Origin: Streptomyces iakyrus | GTDB lineage: Bacteria; Actinomycetota; Actinomycetes; Streptomycetales; Streptomycetaceae | NCBI RefSeq assembly: GCF_000717055.1 | Contig: NZ_JNXI01000035.1 | Location: 1-64,000 of the forward strand | Direction: 5' to 3' | DNA: 64,000 nucleotides | Shown: positions 1-8,556 of the stretch, in pieces | Numbering within the stretch: position 1 is the first letter of the stretch | Layout: the number at the start of each line of letters is the position of its first letter | The notes under the pieces: model-generated | Told to the model about the DNA's origin: nothing | Databases searched by the model: none | The model's input: only the letters and a program-made list of their open reading frames with translations | Translations under genes and position numbers: made by a program

Positions 1-46
1 GGTACTGCAGGGGGGACCCTGTGGGAGAGTAGGACGCCGCCGAACA
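1..46 (+). rRNA. rrf: 5S ribosomal RNA, 3' end (partial)
   Basis: The first ~46 bases read as the 3' third of an actinobacterial 5S rRNA: the GGTACTGCAGGGGGGACCC helix strand, the GTGGGAGAGTAGGACGCCGCC segment and the closing CGAAC. A strong terminator follows directly, as expected at the end of an rRNA operon. The 5' part and the 16S and 23S genes lie left of the window. The exact 3' end may differ by a few bases. Confidence 0.9.
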
Positions 47-55
47 ATTTTTGGG

Positions 56-87
56 AAAACCCCCGCATCTTCGGATGCGGGGGTTTT
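56..87 (+). terminator. Intrinsic terminator of the rRNA operon
   Basis: A perfect 14-bp stem (56-69 with 74-87), AAAACCCCCGCATC paired with its complement, is closed by a TTCG tetraloop and ends in a T run. It lies 10 bases after the 5S rRNA end. Confidence 0.92.
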
Positions 88-107
88 CTGCGTTTAGGCT
101 CAAAGCC

Positions 108-752
108 ATGCGCTATGACCTCGTGATCTTCGACAACGACGGTGTGCTCGTCGACAGTGAGCCCATCTCCAACCGGTTGCTCGCGGCATACCTCACCGAA
201 CTGGGGCACCCCACCTCGTACGAGGAGTCCATCCGGGACTACATGGGATCGGCGATGCACCGGATCCACGAGCTCGTCCTCCAGCGGACGGGGCAGCGGT
301 TGCCGGAGAGCTTCGACGACGTCTTCCACGCGCGGGTGTTCGCGGCGTTCGAGCAGGAACTGGTGGCCGTGGCCGGGGCATCCGGAGTGCTGGAGAAGCT
401 GGCCGCGGACGGGGTGCCGTACTGCGTGGCGTCCTCCGGGAGCCATGAGCGGATTCGGGTGGGGCATCGGACGACGGGGCTCGACCAGTGGTTCGACGAG
501 GAGCGCATCTTCAGTTCGCAGGACGTCGGGCGCGGGAAGCCGGCCCCCGACCTCTTCCTGTACGCGGCCGAGCGGATGGGGGTCTCGCCGGAGCGGTGCG
601 TCGTCGTCGAGGACAGTCCGCTGGGGGTGCAGGCGGCCGTCGCGGCCGGGATGGACGTCTACGGATTCACCGCCATGACGCCGGCGGAGAAGCTCGCCGG
701 GGCCACCGGGCTCTTCTCCGACATGGGGGAGCTGGCCGACCTGCTGGTGTGA
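108..752 (+). CDS. HAD-superfamily hydrolase (subfamily IA, phosphoglycolate/beta-phosphoglucomutase-like)
   Basis: A 214-residue HAD hydrolase, a cytoplasmic phosphatase or phosphomutase acting through an aspartyl-phosphate intermediate. Motif I is FDNDGVLVDSEP with nucleophile D9 and acid/base D11. The motif II serine is in VASSGS, the motif III lysine is about K144 in GRGKPAPD, and the motif IV acidic pair is E168-D169 in VVEDSPLG. The cap between motifs I and II is helical, as in subfamily IA. The reading frame is open from base 51, but that start lies in the rRNA terminator; ATG at 108 begins the canonical MRYDLVIFD strand. A TAGGCT -10 hexamer (95-100) sits 7 nt before this ATG, so the mRNA may be leaderless. 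The substrate cannot be told from sequence. Confidence 0.9.
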   Translation: MRYDLVIFDNDGVLVDSEPISNRLLAAYLTELGHPTSYEESIRDYMGSAMHRIHELVLQRTGQRLPESFDDVFHARVFAAFEQELVAVAGASGVLEKLAADGVPYCVASSGSHERIRVGHRTTGLDQWFDEERIFSSQDVGRGKPAPDLFLYAAERMGVSPERCVVVEDSPLGVQAAVAAGMDVYGFTAMTPAEKLAGATGLFSDMGELADLLV

Positions 753-840
753 GCCGTTTCCGCAGGCCGACCGAAGCTGAATCAAATTCATCTTTGGCTG
801 GATCTACCCACGAGTAAGCCGGGGCCCTACGCTCGCCGCC

Positions 841-2058
841 ATGACTCATGTGCTGCGGCGCGGCAGGGGCTCGTTGGCGTTCAGCTTCCTGGTGCAGGGT
901 GTCGCCTTCGCTCTGCTCGTGACGAGGATCCCGGCCATACAGGACCGGTACGGGGTCTCCGACGCGCTGCTGCCGGCGTTCCTGGCCGCCGTTCCGATCC
1001 TCGCCGGGGTCGGAAGCGTGACCACCGAGCGGCTGGTAAAGCGGGTGCGGCCGAGCCGGCTGCTGCGGTGGTCCCAGCCCGTGGTGCTGCTGTCGCTGCT
1101 CGGGGTGGGGGCCGGGGAGCGGATGGTGGAGCTCGGGGTCGCGCTGGCGGCGTTCGGGCTCGCCGTCGGGGTGCTGGACGCGTCGATGAACATGCTCGGG
1201 GTGAGTCTGCAGCGGTCGTACGGGCGCAGCATCATGCTCAGTTTCCACGCGGCCTACAGCCTGGGCGGGATCGTCGGGGCCTCGTTGGCGTGGGTGGGTG
1301 CGCACTGGCATCTGGCGTTGTGGGTGTCGTATCTCCCGGTCGTGCTGGTGCTGTTGCCGGCTGTGCTGGTGGGGAGCCGGTGGTACGTCGACGACCGGGA
1401 TGCCGGACCCGTGGCGGAGGAGAAGGACGTGGAGGGCCAGGCGGTCGTCTTCAAGTGGCTGTTGCCGCTCTGCCTGGTGATGACGGTCGCGTACATCGGG
1501 GACTCGACCGTCTCCAACTGGAGTGCCAAGTACTTGCAGGACGTGCTCGGGAGCTCGGAGCAGATGGCGACGGTGCCGTACAACGTGTACATGGTCACCA
1601 CGTTGCTGGGGCGGGCAATAGGGGACCTCGGGGTGCGGCGGTTCGGGGCGGTCGCGGTGGTGCGGGGCGGGGCGCTGGTGGCGGCGGGTGGGTTCGCCGT
1701 GGTGGCGGCCGCTCCGGGGGCGTGGGTCGGGATGCTGGGGTTCACGCTGCTGGGGCTGGGACTGTGCGTGCTGGTGCCGCAGACGTTCGCGGCGGCCGGG
1801 CGGCTGTTCCCGGGGGCCTCGGACGCGGCCGTCGCGCGGCTGAATGTCTTCAACTATGTGGGCTTTTTGATCGGTTCGCCGTTGGTCGGGGCGCTCGGGG
1901 ATCTGTGGAGTTATCGCGGGGCCATGCTGGTGCCGATGGTGTTGGTGCTGGTGACGCTGGTGTACGCCCGGTCGTTCGCGCCTCAACCGGACCGATACGG
2001 TGGCGGGCATGAGCGGCCGCGCACAGCTGATGTGGGACGAGGCAGTAACGGGCTATGA
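841..2058 (+). CDS. MFS transporter (YbjJ-like, 12 TM)
   Basis: A 405-residue integral membrane protein of the major facilitator superfamily. Hydrophobic segments alternate with short charged loops, and the N-terminus (SLAFSFLVQGVAFALLVTR) resembles the YbjJ/FucP-like sugar or drug transporter group. The RIPAIQDRYGVSD loop after TM1 and the DASMNMLGV segment in TM4 are typical of that group. No Shine-Dalgarno precedes the ATG. A TACGCT -10-like hexamer at 828-833 lies 7 nt upstream, suggesting a leaderless message. A 13-bp dyad TGAAT-CAA-ATTCA (778-790) lies upstream and could be an operator. The 3' end overlaps the next gene by 50 bases. Substrate unknown. Confidence 0.88.
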   Translation: MTHVLRRGRGSLAFSFLVQGVAFALLVTRIPAIQDRYGVSDALLPAFLAAVPILAGVGSVTTERLVKRVRPSRLLRWSQPVVLLSLLGVGAGERMVELGVALAAFGLAVGVLDASMNMLGVSLQRSYGRSIMLSFHAAYSLGGIVGASLAWVGAHWHLALWVSYLPVVLVLLPAVLVGSRWYVDDRDAGPVAEEKDVEGQAVVFKWLLPLCLVMTVAYIGDSTVSNWSAKYLQDVLGSSEQMATVPYNVYMVTTLLGRAIGDLGVRRFGAVAVVRGGALVAAGGFAVVAAAPGAWVGMLGFTLLGLGLCVLVPQTFAAAGRLFPGASDAAVARLNVFNYVGFLIGSPLVGALGDLWSYRGAMLVPMVLVLVTLVYARSFAPQPDRYGGGHERPRTADVGRGSNGL

Positions 2059-3181
2059 CTTCGGTCCGGGGCATCCGATGGACCCCGTCCGGCTCGCCCT
2101 GACCCGGAAACTGGTCGACGCCTTCGGGCTGGACCGTGAGGTGGACGTCGTCGCCGCGAAGGCGGCCGGGGAGTCGACGCTGCGGCTCGTCCACCGGCAG
2201 GACTACATCGGGGCGGTGAAGGCCGCGTCGGCGGATCCGGCGGCGGCGGACCAGTCGTACGGGCTGGGGACGGTGGACGATCCGGCGTTCGCCGGGATGC
2301 ACGAGGTGTCGTCGCTGATCGCCGGGCAGTCGGTCGGGGCGGCGGAGGCGGTGTGGCGCGGTGAGGCGCTGCACGCGGTGAACTTCGCGGGCGGGCTGCA
2401 CCACGCGATGCCGGGCGGTGCGTCCGGGTTCTGCATCTACAACGACGCGTCGCTGGCGATCGCGCGGCTGCTGGAGCTCGGGGCGGAGCGGGTCGCGTAC
2501 GTCGACGTCGACGTGCATCACGGGGACGGGGTGCAGGCGGCGTTCTGGGAGGACCCGCGGGTGCTGACGATCTCGCTGCACGAGCATCCCCGGACGCTGT
2601 TCCCGCAGACCGGGTGGCCGGAGGAGACCGGGGCGGACTCCGCGCAGGGCTCGGCGGTGAACGTGGCGCTGCCGGCGGGGACGGGGGACGCCGGGTGGCT
2701 GCGGGCGTTCCACGCGGTCGTGCCGGAGCTGATCGCGGACTTCCGGCCGCAGGTGCTGGTGACGCAGCACGGGGCCGACACGCACTTCGAGGATCCGCTG
2801 GCGCACCTGGCGGTGTCGCTGGACGCGCAGCGGGCGGTGCAGGTGGCCTGTCACGACCTGGCGCACGAGTACGCCGACGGGCGGTGGGTGGCCCTGGGCG
2901 GGGGCGGTTACGCGGTGGTGGACGTGGTGCCGCGCTCGTGGACGCATCTGGTCGCGATCGCGGCCGGGCGGGCCGTGGAGCCCGAGGCGATGATCCCCGA
3001 GGGCTGGCGGCAGGAAGTGTTCGCGCGGACACGGCAGTTGGCCCCGGCGCGGATGACGGACGGACGCTGGCCGGTGGACTGGTCCGGCTGGGAGGCGGGG
3101 TACGACCCGGCGGACCGGCTCGACCAGGCGGTGCTGGCGGCCCGGCGGGCGGTGTTCCCGCTGCGGGGGCTGCTGGCGTGA
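2009..3181 (+). CDS. acuC: AcuC-like histone deacetylase family protein
   Basis: A 390-residue arginase/deacetylase-fold enzyme. It probably removes acetyl groups from lysines of cytoplasmic proteins; AcuC in Bacillus regulates acetyl-CoA synthetase. The zinc-site signatures are present: the HH of GGLHHAMPGGASGF, YVDVDVHHGDG, and an Asp in the QHGADTHFEDPLAHL block. The final GGGGY substrate loop is also present. ATG at 2009 (MSGRAQLMWDE) is preferred over the upstream GTG at 2000. A TACGGT hexamer at 1996-2001, inside the preceding MFS gene, is 7 nt before the ATG and there is no Shine-Dalgarno, so the gene may have its own leaderless promoter despite the overlap. Confidence 0.88.
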   Translation: MSGRAQLMWDEAVTGYDFGPGHPMDPVRLALTRKLVDAFGLDREVDVVAAKAAGESTLRLVHRQDYIGAVKAASADPAAADQSYGLGTVDDPAFAGMHEVSSLIAGQSVGAAEAVWRGEALHAVNFAGGLHHAMPGGASGFCIYNDASLAIARLLELGAERVAYVDVDVHHGDGVQAAFWEDPRVLTISLHEHPRTLFPQTGWPEETGADSAQGSAVNVALPAGTGDAGWLRAFHAVVPELIADFRPQVLVTQHGADTHFEDPLAHLAVSLDAQRAVQVACHDLAHEYADGRWVALGGGGYAVVDVVPRSWTHLVAIAAGRAVEPEAMIPEGWRQEVFARTRQLAPARMTDGRWPVDWSGWEAGYDPADRLDQAVLAARRAVFPLRGLLA

Positions 3182-3265
3182 GGGGGTGACGCCGGGCGTA
3201 GGCCGAGCGTGCGGTGTTCGCGGGTTTTCCGGACAGGTGGGGTTCCGGTCACGCACGATCTCCGT

Positions 3266-4081
3266 GTGCTGACCACCGAAGCCCTGCGTGCGCACCTGGT
3301 GGGCGCGCGGCTCGCCGGGACCGTGGCGACCTCGCGTGAGGACAGCCTGCGCCGTTACCGGCTCTTCGCCGCCCGGGACCCCCGGGTGCTGCTCGGTATC
3401 GACCCCGAAGGTGACTGGGGGCAGCGGGAGTTGATCGAGCTGATGGCGGACCGGTGTGGTGTTTCGGCCGATACCCGGCAGGTTTCCGGCCAGGACGTGA
3501 TCGATCCGGAGCGGACCCTGGCCGCTCTGGACGCCTTCGCGGAACGCCTCGCCGAGGCCGCCCGGCGGAAGGCTCCCGTGCTCCTCGGCACCGGGCACCC
3601 GCACCGGCTGCTCGGTTTCTACGGCGCTCTGGCAGACGCGCTGTCGGCGGCGGGATGTGCCGTTCTCACCCCGGCGCAGGGTCGCCGTGTCGACATAACG
3701 ACCCGGTTCGGCCTACGTACGTACAACCTCGACTACGTACGAGGAGTCGCGCTGGTGCGGACCCCCGGCACGGAACGCCCCGGTTGTGAGCCCGGCGCAC
3801 ATACGCACTCACCTCTCCCGGTTCGTACCGTACTGGCCGCTTGCGCGGAGGCCGGCGGGCCCCTTCCCGAGCTGGTGATCGGAGACCACGGGTGGGTCTG
3901 CGGGGCAGGTCAGCTGGGGTTCGAGGCCATCGGGCCGGCCGATACGGACGACCCGGCGCTGTTCGTGGGGGAGGCCGAGGGGTCCGTGTCCGTCGTCGTT
4001 CCACTTGATGACGGCGTGCGGTCCGATTACTACCTGCCGCTTACCCGCTACGTACTCAATCGGGCGTGTCTGTCACAGTAG
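3266..4081 (+). CDS. Putative phosphatase, conserved in Streptomyces next to the BldC-like gene
   Basis: A 271-residue protein annotated in Streptomyces as a phosphatase; I do not recognise a well-characterised fold. Visible conserved blocks are RRYRLFAARDPRVLLGIDP near the start, LLGTGHPHRLLGFY in the middle, YNLDYVRGVAL, and IGDHGWVCGAGQLGFEAIGPADTDDPALFVGEA near the end. These are rich in His and Asp suitable for metal or phosphate binding. The frame is open from GTG 3209, but GTG 3266 (VLTTEALRAHL) is preferred: homologues begin there as I recall, and a CACGAT hexamer (3254-3259) lies 6 nt upstream, fitting a leaderless transcript. Predicted cytoplasmic. Confidence 0.65.
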   Translation: MLTTEALRAHLVGARLAGTVATSREDSLRRYRLFAARDPRVLLGIDPEGDWGQRELIELMADRCGVSADTRQVSGQDVIDPERTLAALDAFAERLAEAARRKAPVLLGTGHPHRLLGFYGALADALSAAGCAVLTPAQGRRVDITTRFGLRTYNLDYVRGVALVRTPGTERPGCEPGAHTHSPLPVRTVLAACAEAGGPLPELVIGDHGWVCGAGQLGFEAIGPADTDDPALFVGEAEGSVSVVVPLDDGVRSDYYLPLTRYVLNRACLSQ

Positions 4082-4210
4082 GCCGCCGATGGGTGCACCT
4101 CTTCCCCACTCGCATCACTGGCCCCTACATTGGGGAGTGAGCACGCAGCGACGAAGAGTCACCGGAAGGGGAAGCCGGTGGCCGTCGAGTGCGGAAGGTT
4201 CAGGTGTGTC

Positions 4211-4423
4211 ATGGCTGCAGCTGGCGAGAGGCCTCTGAACGAGGTTCAGTTCCTTACCGTGGCGGAAGTCGCCTCGGTGATGCGAGTGTCGAAGATGACC
4301 GTGTACCGGCTGGTGCACAGCGGTCATCTGCCCGCGATCCGTGTGGGGCGGTCCTTCCGCGTCCCGGAGCAAGCGGTTCACGAGTACCTCCGCGAGAGTT
4401 ATGTGGGGGTGGAAACCGCCTGA
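4211..4423 (+). CDS. BldC-like small helix-turn-helix DNA-binding protein
   Basis: A 70-residue protein consisting almost only of a MerR/excisionase-type winged helix: FLTVAEVASVMRVSKMTVYRLV, then the wing GHLPAIRVGRSFRVPEQAVHEYL. It resembles the developmental regulator BldC and matches the S. coelicolor gene known as bdtA (SCO3328) as I remember it. It probably binds DNA as cooperating direct-repeat dimers, as BldC does (family knowledge). The longer frame starting at 4130 is unlikely; MAAAGERPLNEVQ at 4211 has GGAAGG about 13 nt upstream, a little far but acceptable. It stands alone between the phosphatase and the bS22 gene. Confidence 0.88.
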   Translation: MAAAGERPLNEVQFLTVAEVASVMRVSKMTVYRLVHSGHLPAIRVGRSFRVPEQAVHEYLRESYVGVETA

Positions 4424-4577
4424 CGGCTGGGTCGGGGCGATCCCCACAGGGCACTTCGGATCTCCCCGGCCTCCTCGATTACGACCTCAGCGCTCGGACG
4501 GGTAGGCTGGCCCCTCGTAGGTCGTATGGGCCCATGGCGCCCAAACACCGAGTGATGAGAAGTGAGCGAGGGTAGTC

Positions 4578-4676
4578 GTGGGCTCTGTTATCAAGAAGCG
4601 GCGCAAGCGGATGGCGAAGAAGAAGCACCGCAAGCTGCTCAAGCGCACGCGCGTTCAGCGTCGCAACAAGAAGTAA
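4578..4676 (+). CDS. Small ribosomal subunit protein bS22 / AURKAIP1-COX24 domain protein (32 aa)
   Basis: A 32-residue, very basic protein: starts [12 protein letters not shown], has a central [14 protein letters not shown] and ends QRRNKK. This is the actinobacterial AURKAIP1/COX24 mini-protein, which mycobacterial ribosome structures place on the 30S subunit as bS22. Sixteen or so Lys/Arg residues in 32 suit an rRNA-binding role. Start is GTG 4578, with GAGGG about 8 nt upstream; stop TAA at 4674-4676. It is monocistronic, followed by a strong terminator at 4709. It is below the length cut-off of most gene finders. Confidence 0.9.
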   Translation: MGSVIKKRRKRMAKKKHRKLLKRTRVQRRNKK

Positions 4677-4708
4677 GTTCGCGACGCGGACGCCGCGAGG
4701 GCGTTGCT

Positions 4709-4737
4709 GTGGCCCCCCACCACCGGTGGGGGGCCAC
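4709..4737 (+). terminator. Intrinsic terminator after the bS22 gene
   Basis: A perfect 13-bp GC-rich stem (GTGGCCCCCCACC, 4709-4721, with 4725-4737) and a 3-nt loop, 32 bases after the bS22 stop. There is no clear T tract, which is usual in Streptomyces. Confidence 0.85.
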
Positions 4738-4876
4738 ACGCATATCCGTTCCGGCGTCCGGCGGTTCCGGTCACTTCGCGCATCGGGCGGTCATCACAGC
4801 GCGACAACAACCCGCTAAGTTGGCCCCACGGGGGAACGCGGCGGGGGCGAGAGGTTCTGGAAGGAAGGCGCTGATC

Positions 4877-5938
4877 TTGGGCAAGGTCGTGCTCGTGACC
4901 GGAGTGGCCCGCCAGCTGGGGGGCCGGTTCGTCAGGCGGATCCAGCGGGACCCCGAGGTGGAACGGGTCGTCGCCGTGGACGCGGTGCCCCCCGAGCACC
5001 ATCTGGGCGGTGCCGACTTCATCCAGGCCGACATCCGGCAGCCCGGGATCGCGCGGGTGCTCGCCGAGACGGGCGCCGACACGATCGTCCACCTGGACGT
5101 GACGGGCACGCCGCTGGGCAGCGGCAACCGGGCCTCCCTGAAGGAGACCAACGTCATCGGCACCATGCAGCTGCTCGGTGCCTGCCAGAAGTCCCCGGCC
5201 GTGCAGCGGCTGGTGGTGAAGTCCAGTACGAACGTCTACGGCTCCGCGCCCCGCGATCCGGCCGTGTTCACCGAGACGACCCCGCCCAAGTCCCTGCCCA
5301 GCGGCGGCTTCGCCAAGGACACCGTCGAGGTCGAGGGCTACGTCCGCGGCTTCGCGCGCCGGCGGCCCGACGTGGCCGTGTGCGTGCTGCGGTTCGCCAA
5401 CATCCTGGGCCCGACCGCGGACACCCCGCTCGCCTCGTACTTCGCGCTGCCGGTCCTGCCGACCGTGTTCGGCTACGACCCGCGGCTGCAGTTCGTGCAC
5501 GAGGACGACGTGATCGAGGTGCTGCGGATCGGCTCGCACGAGCCCCGGCGCGGCACGCTCAACAGCGGCACCTTCAACATCGCCGGCGACGGTGTGCTGC
5601 TGCTCTCCCAGTGCTCCCGGCGCCTCGGGCGCCCCACCGTGCCCCTGCTGCTCCCGGCGGTCACCTGGGCGGGCTCGCTGGTGCGTACGCTGGGGATGAC
5701 GGACTTCTCGCCCGAGCAGATCCGGCTGCTCACGCACGGCCGGGTGGTGGCCACGGGCCAGATGCGCGAGACGCTGGGATTCCAGCCCAAGTACACGACC
5801 GCGGAGACGTTCGCGGACTTCGCCCGCAGCCAGGGTCCCGGACTCCTTCCGCCACAGGCCCTTGCGGGGGCCGTCGACCGGATCGCCGACCTGCCCCTCG
5901 CGGGCGGCGGACACCTCCCGACGCAGAGCGCCAACTGA
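4877..5938 (+). CDS. NAD-dependent epimerase/dehydratase family protein (extended SDR)
   Basis: A 353-residue extended short-chain dehydrogenase/reductase. The N-terminal Rossmann strand is VVLVTGVARQLGGRF, a GxxGxxG variant. VDAVPPEHH follows the second strand, and DADIR-like and STNVYG blocks are recognisable. The catalytic Tyr-Lys position is not obvious; the usual YxxxK after STNVYG is replaced by a proline-rich stretch, so catalysis may differ. The start is TTG 4877: the frame is open far upstream but only here begins the Rossmann fold, and GGAAGGAAGG lies 8 nt before it. The next gene starts 15 bases after its stop, so this is a two-gene operon with the acyltransferase. It could act on a nucleotide sugar or on a lipid headgroup. 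Confidence 0.8.
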   Translation: MGKVVLVTGVARQLGGRFVRRIQRDPEVERVVAVDAVPPEHHLGGADFIQADIRQPGIARVLAETGADTIVHLDVTGTPLGSGNRASLKETNVIGTMQLLGACQKSPAVQRLVVKSSTNVYGSAPRDPAVFTETTPPKSLPSGGFAKDTVEVEGYVRGFARRRPDVAVCVLRFANILGPTADTPLASYFALPVLPTVFGYDPRLQFVHEDDVIEVLRIGSHEPRRGTLNSGTFNIAGDGVLLLSQCSRRLGRPTVPLLLPAVTWAGSLVRTLGMTDFSPEQIRLLTHGRVVATGQMRETLGFQPKYTTAETFADFARSQGPGLLPPQALAGAVDRIADLPLAGGGHLPTQSAN

Positions 5939-5952
5939 GGAGCGCATCAACG

Positions 5953-7008
5953 ATGGCGGACGCCAAGGTCATTCCGTTCGACGACGACCGGTCCCGGGGG
6001 AGCGCCGCGCAGCGTCCCCAGCGGCGCCGGAGCGCCGGGAACCGCCGCCCGGACGCGGAGTCCGTGCCGGTACGTGAGGTGCAGCCCCTGCCCACCAGGG
6101 CTGTTCCGCAGGATGATGTTCCTGTGACTTCTGAGGAACAGCCGCCGGAGCCTTCCGGGGACGGCGGGAGCGGTCTTGAACGGCGGATCGCGGGCGGCCT
6201 GGCCTTCCTGCGCCGCCGCCTCACCGGGGACTACGAGGTCGACGACTTCGGCTACGACGAGGAACTCACCGACCAGGTCCTGATGTCCCTGCTGCGTCCG
6301 CTGTACGAGACGTACTTCCGGGTCGAGGTGAAGGGCGTCGAGAACATCCCGTCCGAGGGCGGGGCCTTGATCGTCGCCAACCATTCCGGCACGCTGCCGA
6401 TGGACGGCTTGATGATGCAGGTCGCCGTGCACGACAATCATCCGGCCGGCCGGCATCTGCGCCTGCTCGCCGCCGACCTGGTGTTCATGTTGCCGGTGGT
6501 CAACGAGCTGGCCCGCAAGCTCGGTCACACCCTGGCGTGTGCGGAGGACGCGTCCCGGCTGCTGGAGCAGGGCGAACTGGTCGGGGTGATGCCGGAGGGC
6601 TTCAAGGGCCTCGGCAAGCCCTTCGCGGACCGCTACAAGCTGCAGCGCTTCGGCCGCGGCGGTTTCGTCTCGACGGCTCTGCGCGCGGGGACGCCGATCA
6701 TCCCCTGCTCGATCGTCGGGGCCGAGGAGATCTACCCGATGATCGGCAACGCCAAGACGATCGCCCGGCTGCTCGGTTTCCCGTACTTCCCGATCACGCC
6801 GACGTTCCCGTGGCTCGGGCCGCTCGGGGCGATTCCGCTGCCGACCAAGTGGACGATCCAGTTCGGCGAGCCGATCCCCACGGACGGCTATCCGCCGGAG
6901 GCGGCCGAGGACCCGATGTTGATGTTCAACCTGACCGACCAGGTCAGGGAGCAGATCCAGCACACGCTCTACAAGTTGCTGGTGCAGCGGCGGTCGGTGT
7001 TCTTCTGA
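5953..7008 (+). CDS. Lysophospholipid acyltransferase family protein (PlsC-type)
   Basis: A 351-residue acyltransferase that probably transfers a fatty acyl chain to a glycerolipid at the membrane. The first ~85 residues are charged and proline-rich with no fold visible. The acyltransferase domain follows from about residue 115: block I NHSGTLPMDG, with the first His and the Asp of the NHxxxxD motif, block III VMPEGFKGLGK, and block IV near PIIPCSIVGAEE. ATG 5953 has GAGGAGCG about 10 nt upstream. It shares a transcript with the epimerase, which suggests a common envelope-lipid role. A bidirectional terminator follows. Confidence 0.85.
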   Translation: MADAKVIPFDDDRSRGSAAQRPQRRRSAGNRRPDAESVPVREVQPLPTRAVPQDDVPVTSEEQPPEPSGDGGSGLERRIAGGLAFLRRRLTGDYEVDDFGYDEELTDQVLMSLLRPLYETYFRVEVKGVENIPSEGGALIVANHSGTLPMDGLMMQVAVHDNHPAGRHLRLLAADLVFMLPVVNELARKLGHTLACAEDASRLLEQGELVGVMPEGFKGLGKPFADRYKLQRFGRGGFVSTALRAGTPIIPCSIVGAEEIYPMIGNAKTIARLLGFPYFPITPTFPWLGPLGAIPLPTKWTIQFGEPIPTDGYPPEAAEDPMLMFNLTDQVREQIQHTLYKLLVQRRSVFF

Positions 7009-7020
7009 CCTGCGCGATAC

Positions 7021-7061
7021 GACGGTGGGGCGCCCCTTCATCTGAGGGGCGCCCCACCGTC
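7021..7061. terminator. Bidirectional terminator between the acyltransferase and rsbN
   Basis: A perfect 17-bp stem (7021-7037 with 7045-7061, GACGGTGGGGCGCCCCT and its complement) and a 7-nt loop, lying between two convergent genes. Confidence 0.9.
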
Positions 7062-7066
7062 GCCGT

Positions 7067-8320
7067 CTAGTCCGCGTCCTCGCTGTCGATGCCCAGGCCG
7101 GGCAGGAGTCCGGGCAGGAGCGGCGGGAGTGTCACGTCCGGCTCGGGGACGGGTGTGTTCTTGTCCGCCGACGGGGAGGTGCTCGCCTCGCTGTCCTTGG
7201 GCGGGTCGAGCAGGCCGCCCGTGTTACCGCCGAGCAGGCCGTCGCTGTCGCTGCCGGATCCGGCCGAGCGGCTGGGGCTGCCGCCGTTGCCGGTGCTGCC
7301 CTCGTCGCTGTGCCGGCTGCCGCTGCCGCTGTCGCTGGGCCGGGCCGAGCGGTCGGTGCCGGAGGAGCTGCTGGGGGCCGACTCGGTGGCGCCCTGCCGC
7401 TTGCCGTCGCCGCCGCCGGTGGACGGAGGCTCGGGCAGCAGGGACCGCAGCGGGGCGACGTCCTCGTCTATGGCGTCGAACACGGACGACACCTGCTCGC
7501 TGACGTCCCCGAGCTGGACGGGCAGTCGCTCGCGCAGTTCGCCCCAGGCCACGCGGTGGGAGCGGGAGAACGCGGACAGGGCCTGCATGGGGCCCAGGGA
7601 GTCCGGGTCGCGCTCGTACGCCTCGCTCAGCAGCCGGTGGCCCTCCGACGCGTCGTGCCGCATGCCGGACAGGGCGCGGCGGATCTCGCCGAGGGACTCG
7701 TGGTCCAACGGGCCGCTGCGGCCCCGCTCCATCAGGCGGCGGGCTTCGCTGAGCCGGGTCGAGGCGTGGTCGAGATAGACCCGGCCGCGTTCGTCCGCCC
7801 CGTCGGCGAGGCCGAGCTTGACGTCCTCGATGCCGCGCTTGAGGCCGTAGAGCGAGTCGCCGGGCAGGGCGTCCGAGCTGGCGGCGGAGACTCCGCCGAA
7901 GGCGCTCGCGGCCACCCCGACACTGAGTCCGCCCGCGGTGAGGCCCTTGGCGAGCCGGGAACGCGGGCGGAACTTCTTCAGCGAACCCGCGCGGTGCGCG
8001 CCGCGGGCCCGGGATCGCTGTTCGGGGACCGCGCTGTCCGTCGCCCCGCCGCCCGCGGTGCCCTCCTGGAGCATGGCCTCGAAGGCGGCCACCAGCTGGG
8101 CCCGCTGAACGACCTTGACCTCCGGGTCGAGCTCCGGCTTGGGCAACGCGCCGAGACCCGAGGCGAGCGCCAGATGGCGGGCCTGCTCACTCGGTTCCGC
8201 GACTGCCGGGGCCGGTGCCGATCCTTCGGGCTGCTCGGCCGCCGTGCCCTGCTCGGACTGCTCCTCCAGGGCCTGGGCGAAGGCGTTCGCCCGCCGGTGC
8301 GCCGATACGTTCGCGATCAC
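7067..8320 (-). CDS. rsbN: Anti-sigma factor RsbN for sigma BldN (membrane-anchored)
   Basis: A 417-residue single-pass membrane protein that holds the developmental sigma factor BldN inactive. The cytoplasmic part (1-125) starts VIANVSAHRRANAFAQALE and contains the sigma-binding segment. One transmembrane helix follows at about 126-147 (GLTAGGLSVGVAASAF). The rest is outside: a DUF5667-type helical domain from SSDALPGDSLYGLKRG, then a Ser/Gly/Asp-rich low-complexity tail. Position, next to and downstream of bldN on the same strand, matches rsbN of S. coelicolor and S. venezuelae. GTG 8320 is chosen because GAGGAGGT lies 7 nt upstream; the alternative GTG at 8329 falls inside that ribosome-binding site. 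A separate promoter with sigma-BldN-like boxes precedes it. Confidence 0.9.
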   Translation of the reverse strand: MIANVSAHRRANAFAQALEEQSEQGTAAEQPEGSAPAPAVAEPSEQARHLALASGLGALPKPELDPEVKVVQRAQLVAAFEAMLQEGTAGGGATDSAVPEQRSRARGAHRAGSLKKFRPRSRLAKGLTAGGLSVGVAASAFGGVSAASSDALPGDSLYGLKRGIEDVKLGLADGADERGRVYLDHASTRLSEARRLMERGRSGPLDHESLGEIRRALSGMRHDASEGHRLLSEAYERDPDSLGPMQALSAFSRSHRVAWGELRERLPVQLGDVSEQVSSVFDAIDEDVAPLRSLLPEPPSTGGGDGKRQGATESAPSSSSGTDRSARPSDSGSGSRHSDEGSTGNGGSPSRSAGSGSDSDGLLGGNTGGLLDPPKDSEASTSPSADKNTPVPEPDVTLPPLLPGLLPGLGIDSEDAD

Positions 8321-8450
8321 TGGCGGCACCTCCTCTCGTCATGACGGTCGACTCCCCAGGGGGTCCTGAGGGTTGCACACCCCGACCACGACCACACGAT
8401 CGAGTGATCGGAGTCGGCCAGGGGGTGACCACAGGGAGCCTGCATCCCGC

Positions 8451-8479
8451 ACAACGAGCGGCGCGGCACTTGGGTTACG
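8451..8479 (-). promoter_or_regulatory. Putative sigma BldN-type promoter of rsbN
   Basis: Read on the minus strand: CGTAAC (8479-8474), 17 bases, CGTTGT (8456-8451). This fits an ECF promoter with an AAC-type -35 and resembles the reported sigma BldN consensus, roughly CGTAAC/CGTTGA as I remember it. Transcription would start near 8444, giving a ~120-nt leader for rsbN. RsbN is known to be made under BldN control, forming a feedback loop. Confidence 0.6.
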
Positions 8480-8556
8480 GACGCCGGATGATCGGATCCG
8501 GAAGTCAACGGACTTTCACGGACCGTAAGTTGGCTGTCGCTGTGTGTGCGGGGCGG

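Noticed and set aside
667..3604. Long minus-strand open frames opposite the MFS and acuC genes (447 and 584 codons)
   Set aside because: They are Arg/Pro/His-rich shadows of high-GC genes, with no recognisable domain and no ribosome-binding site.
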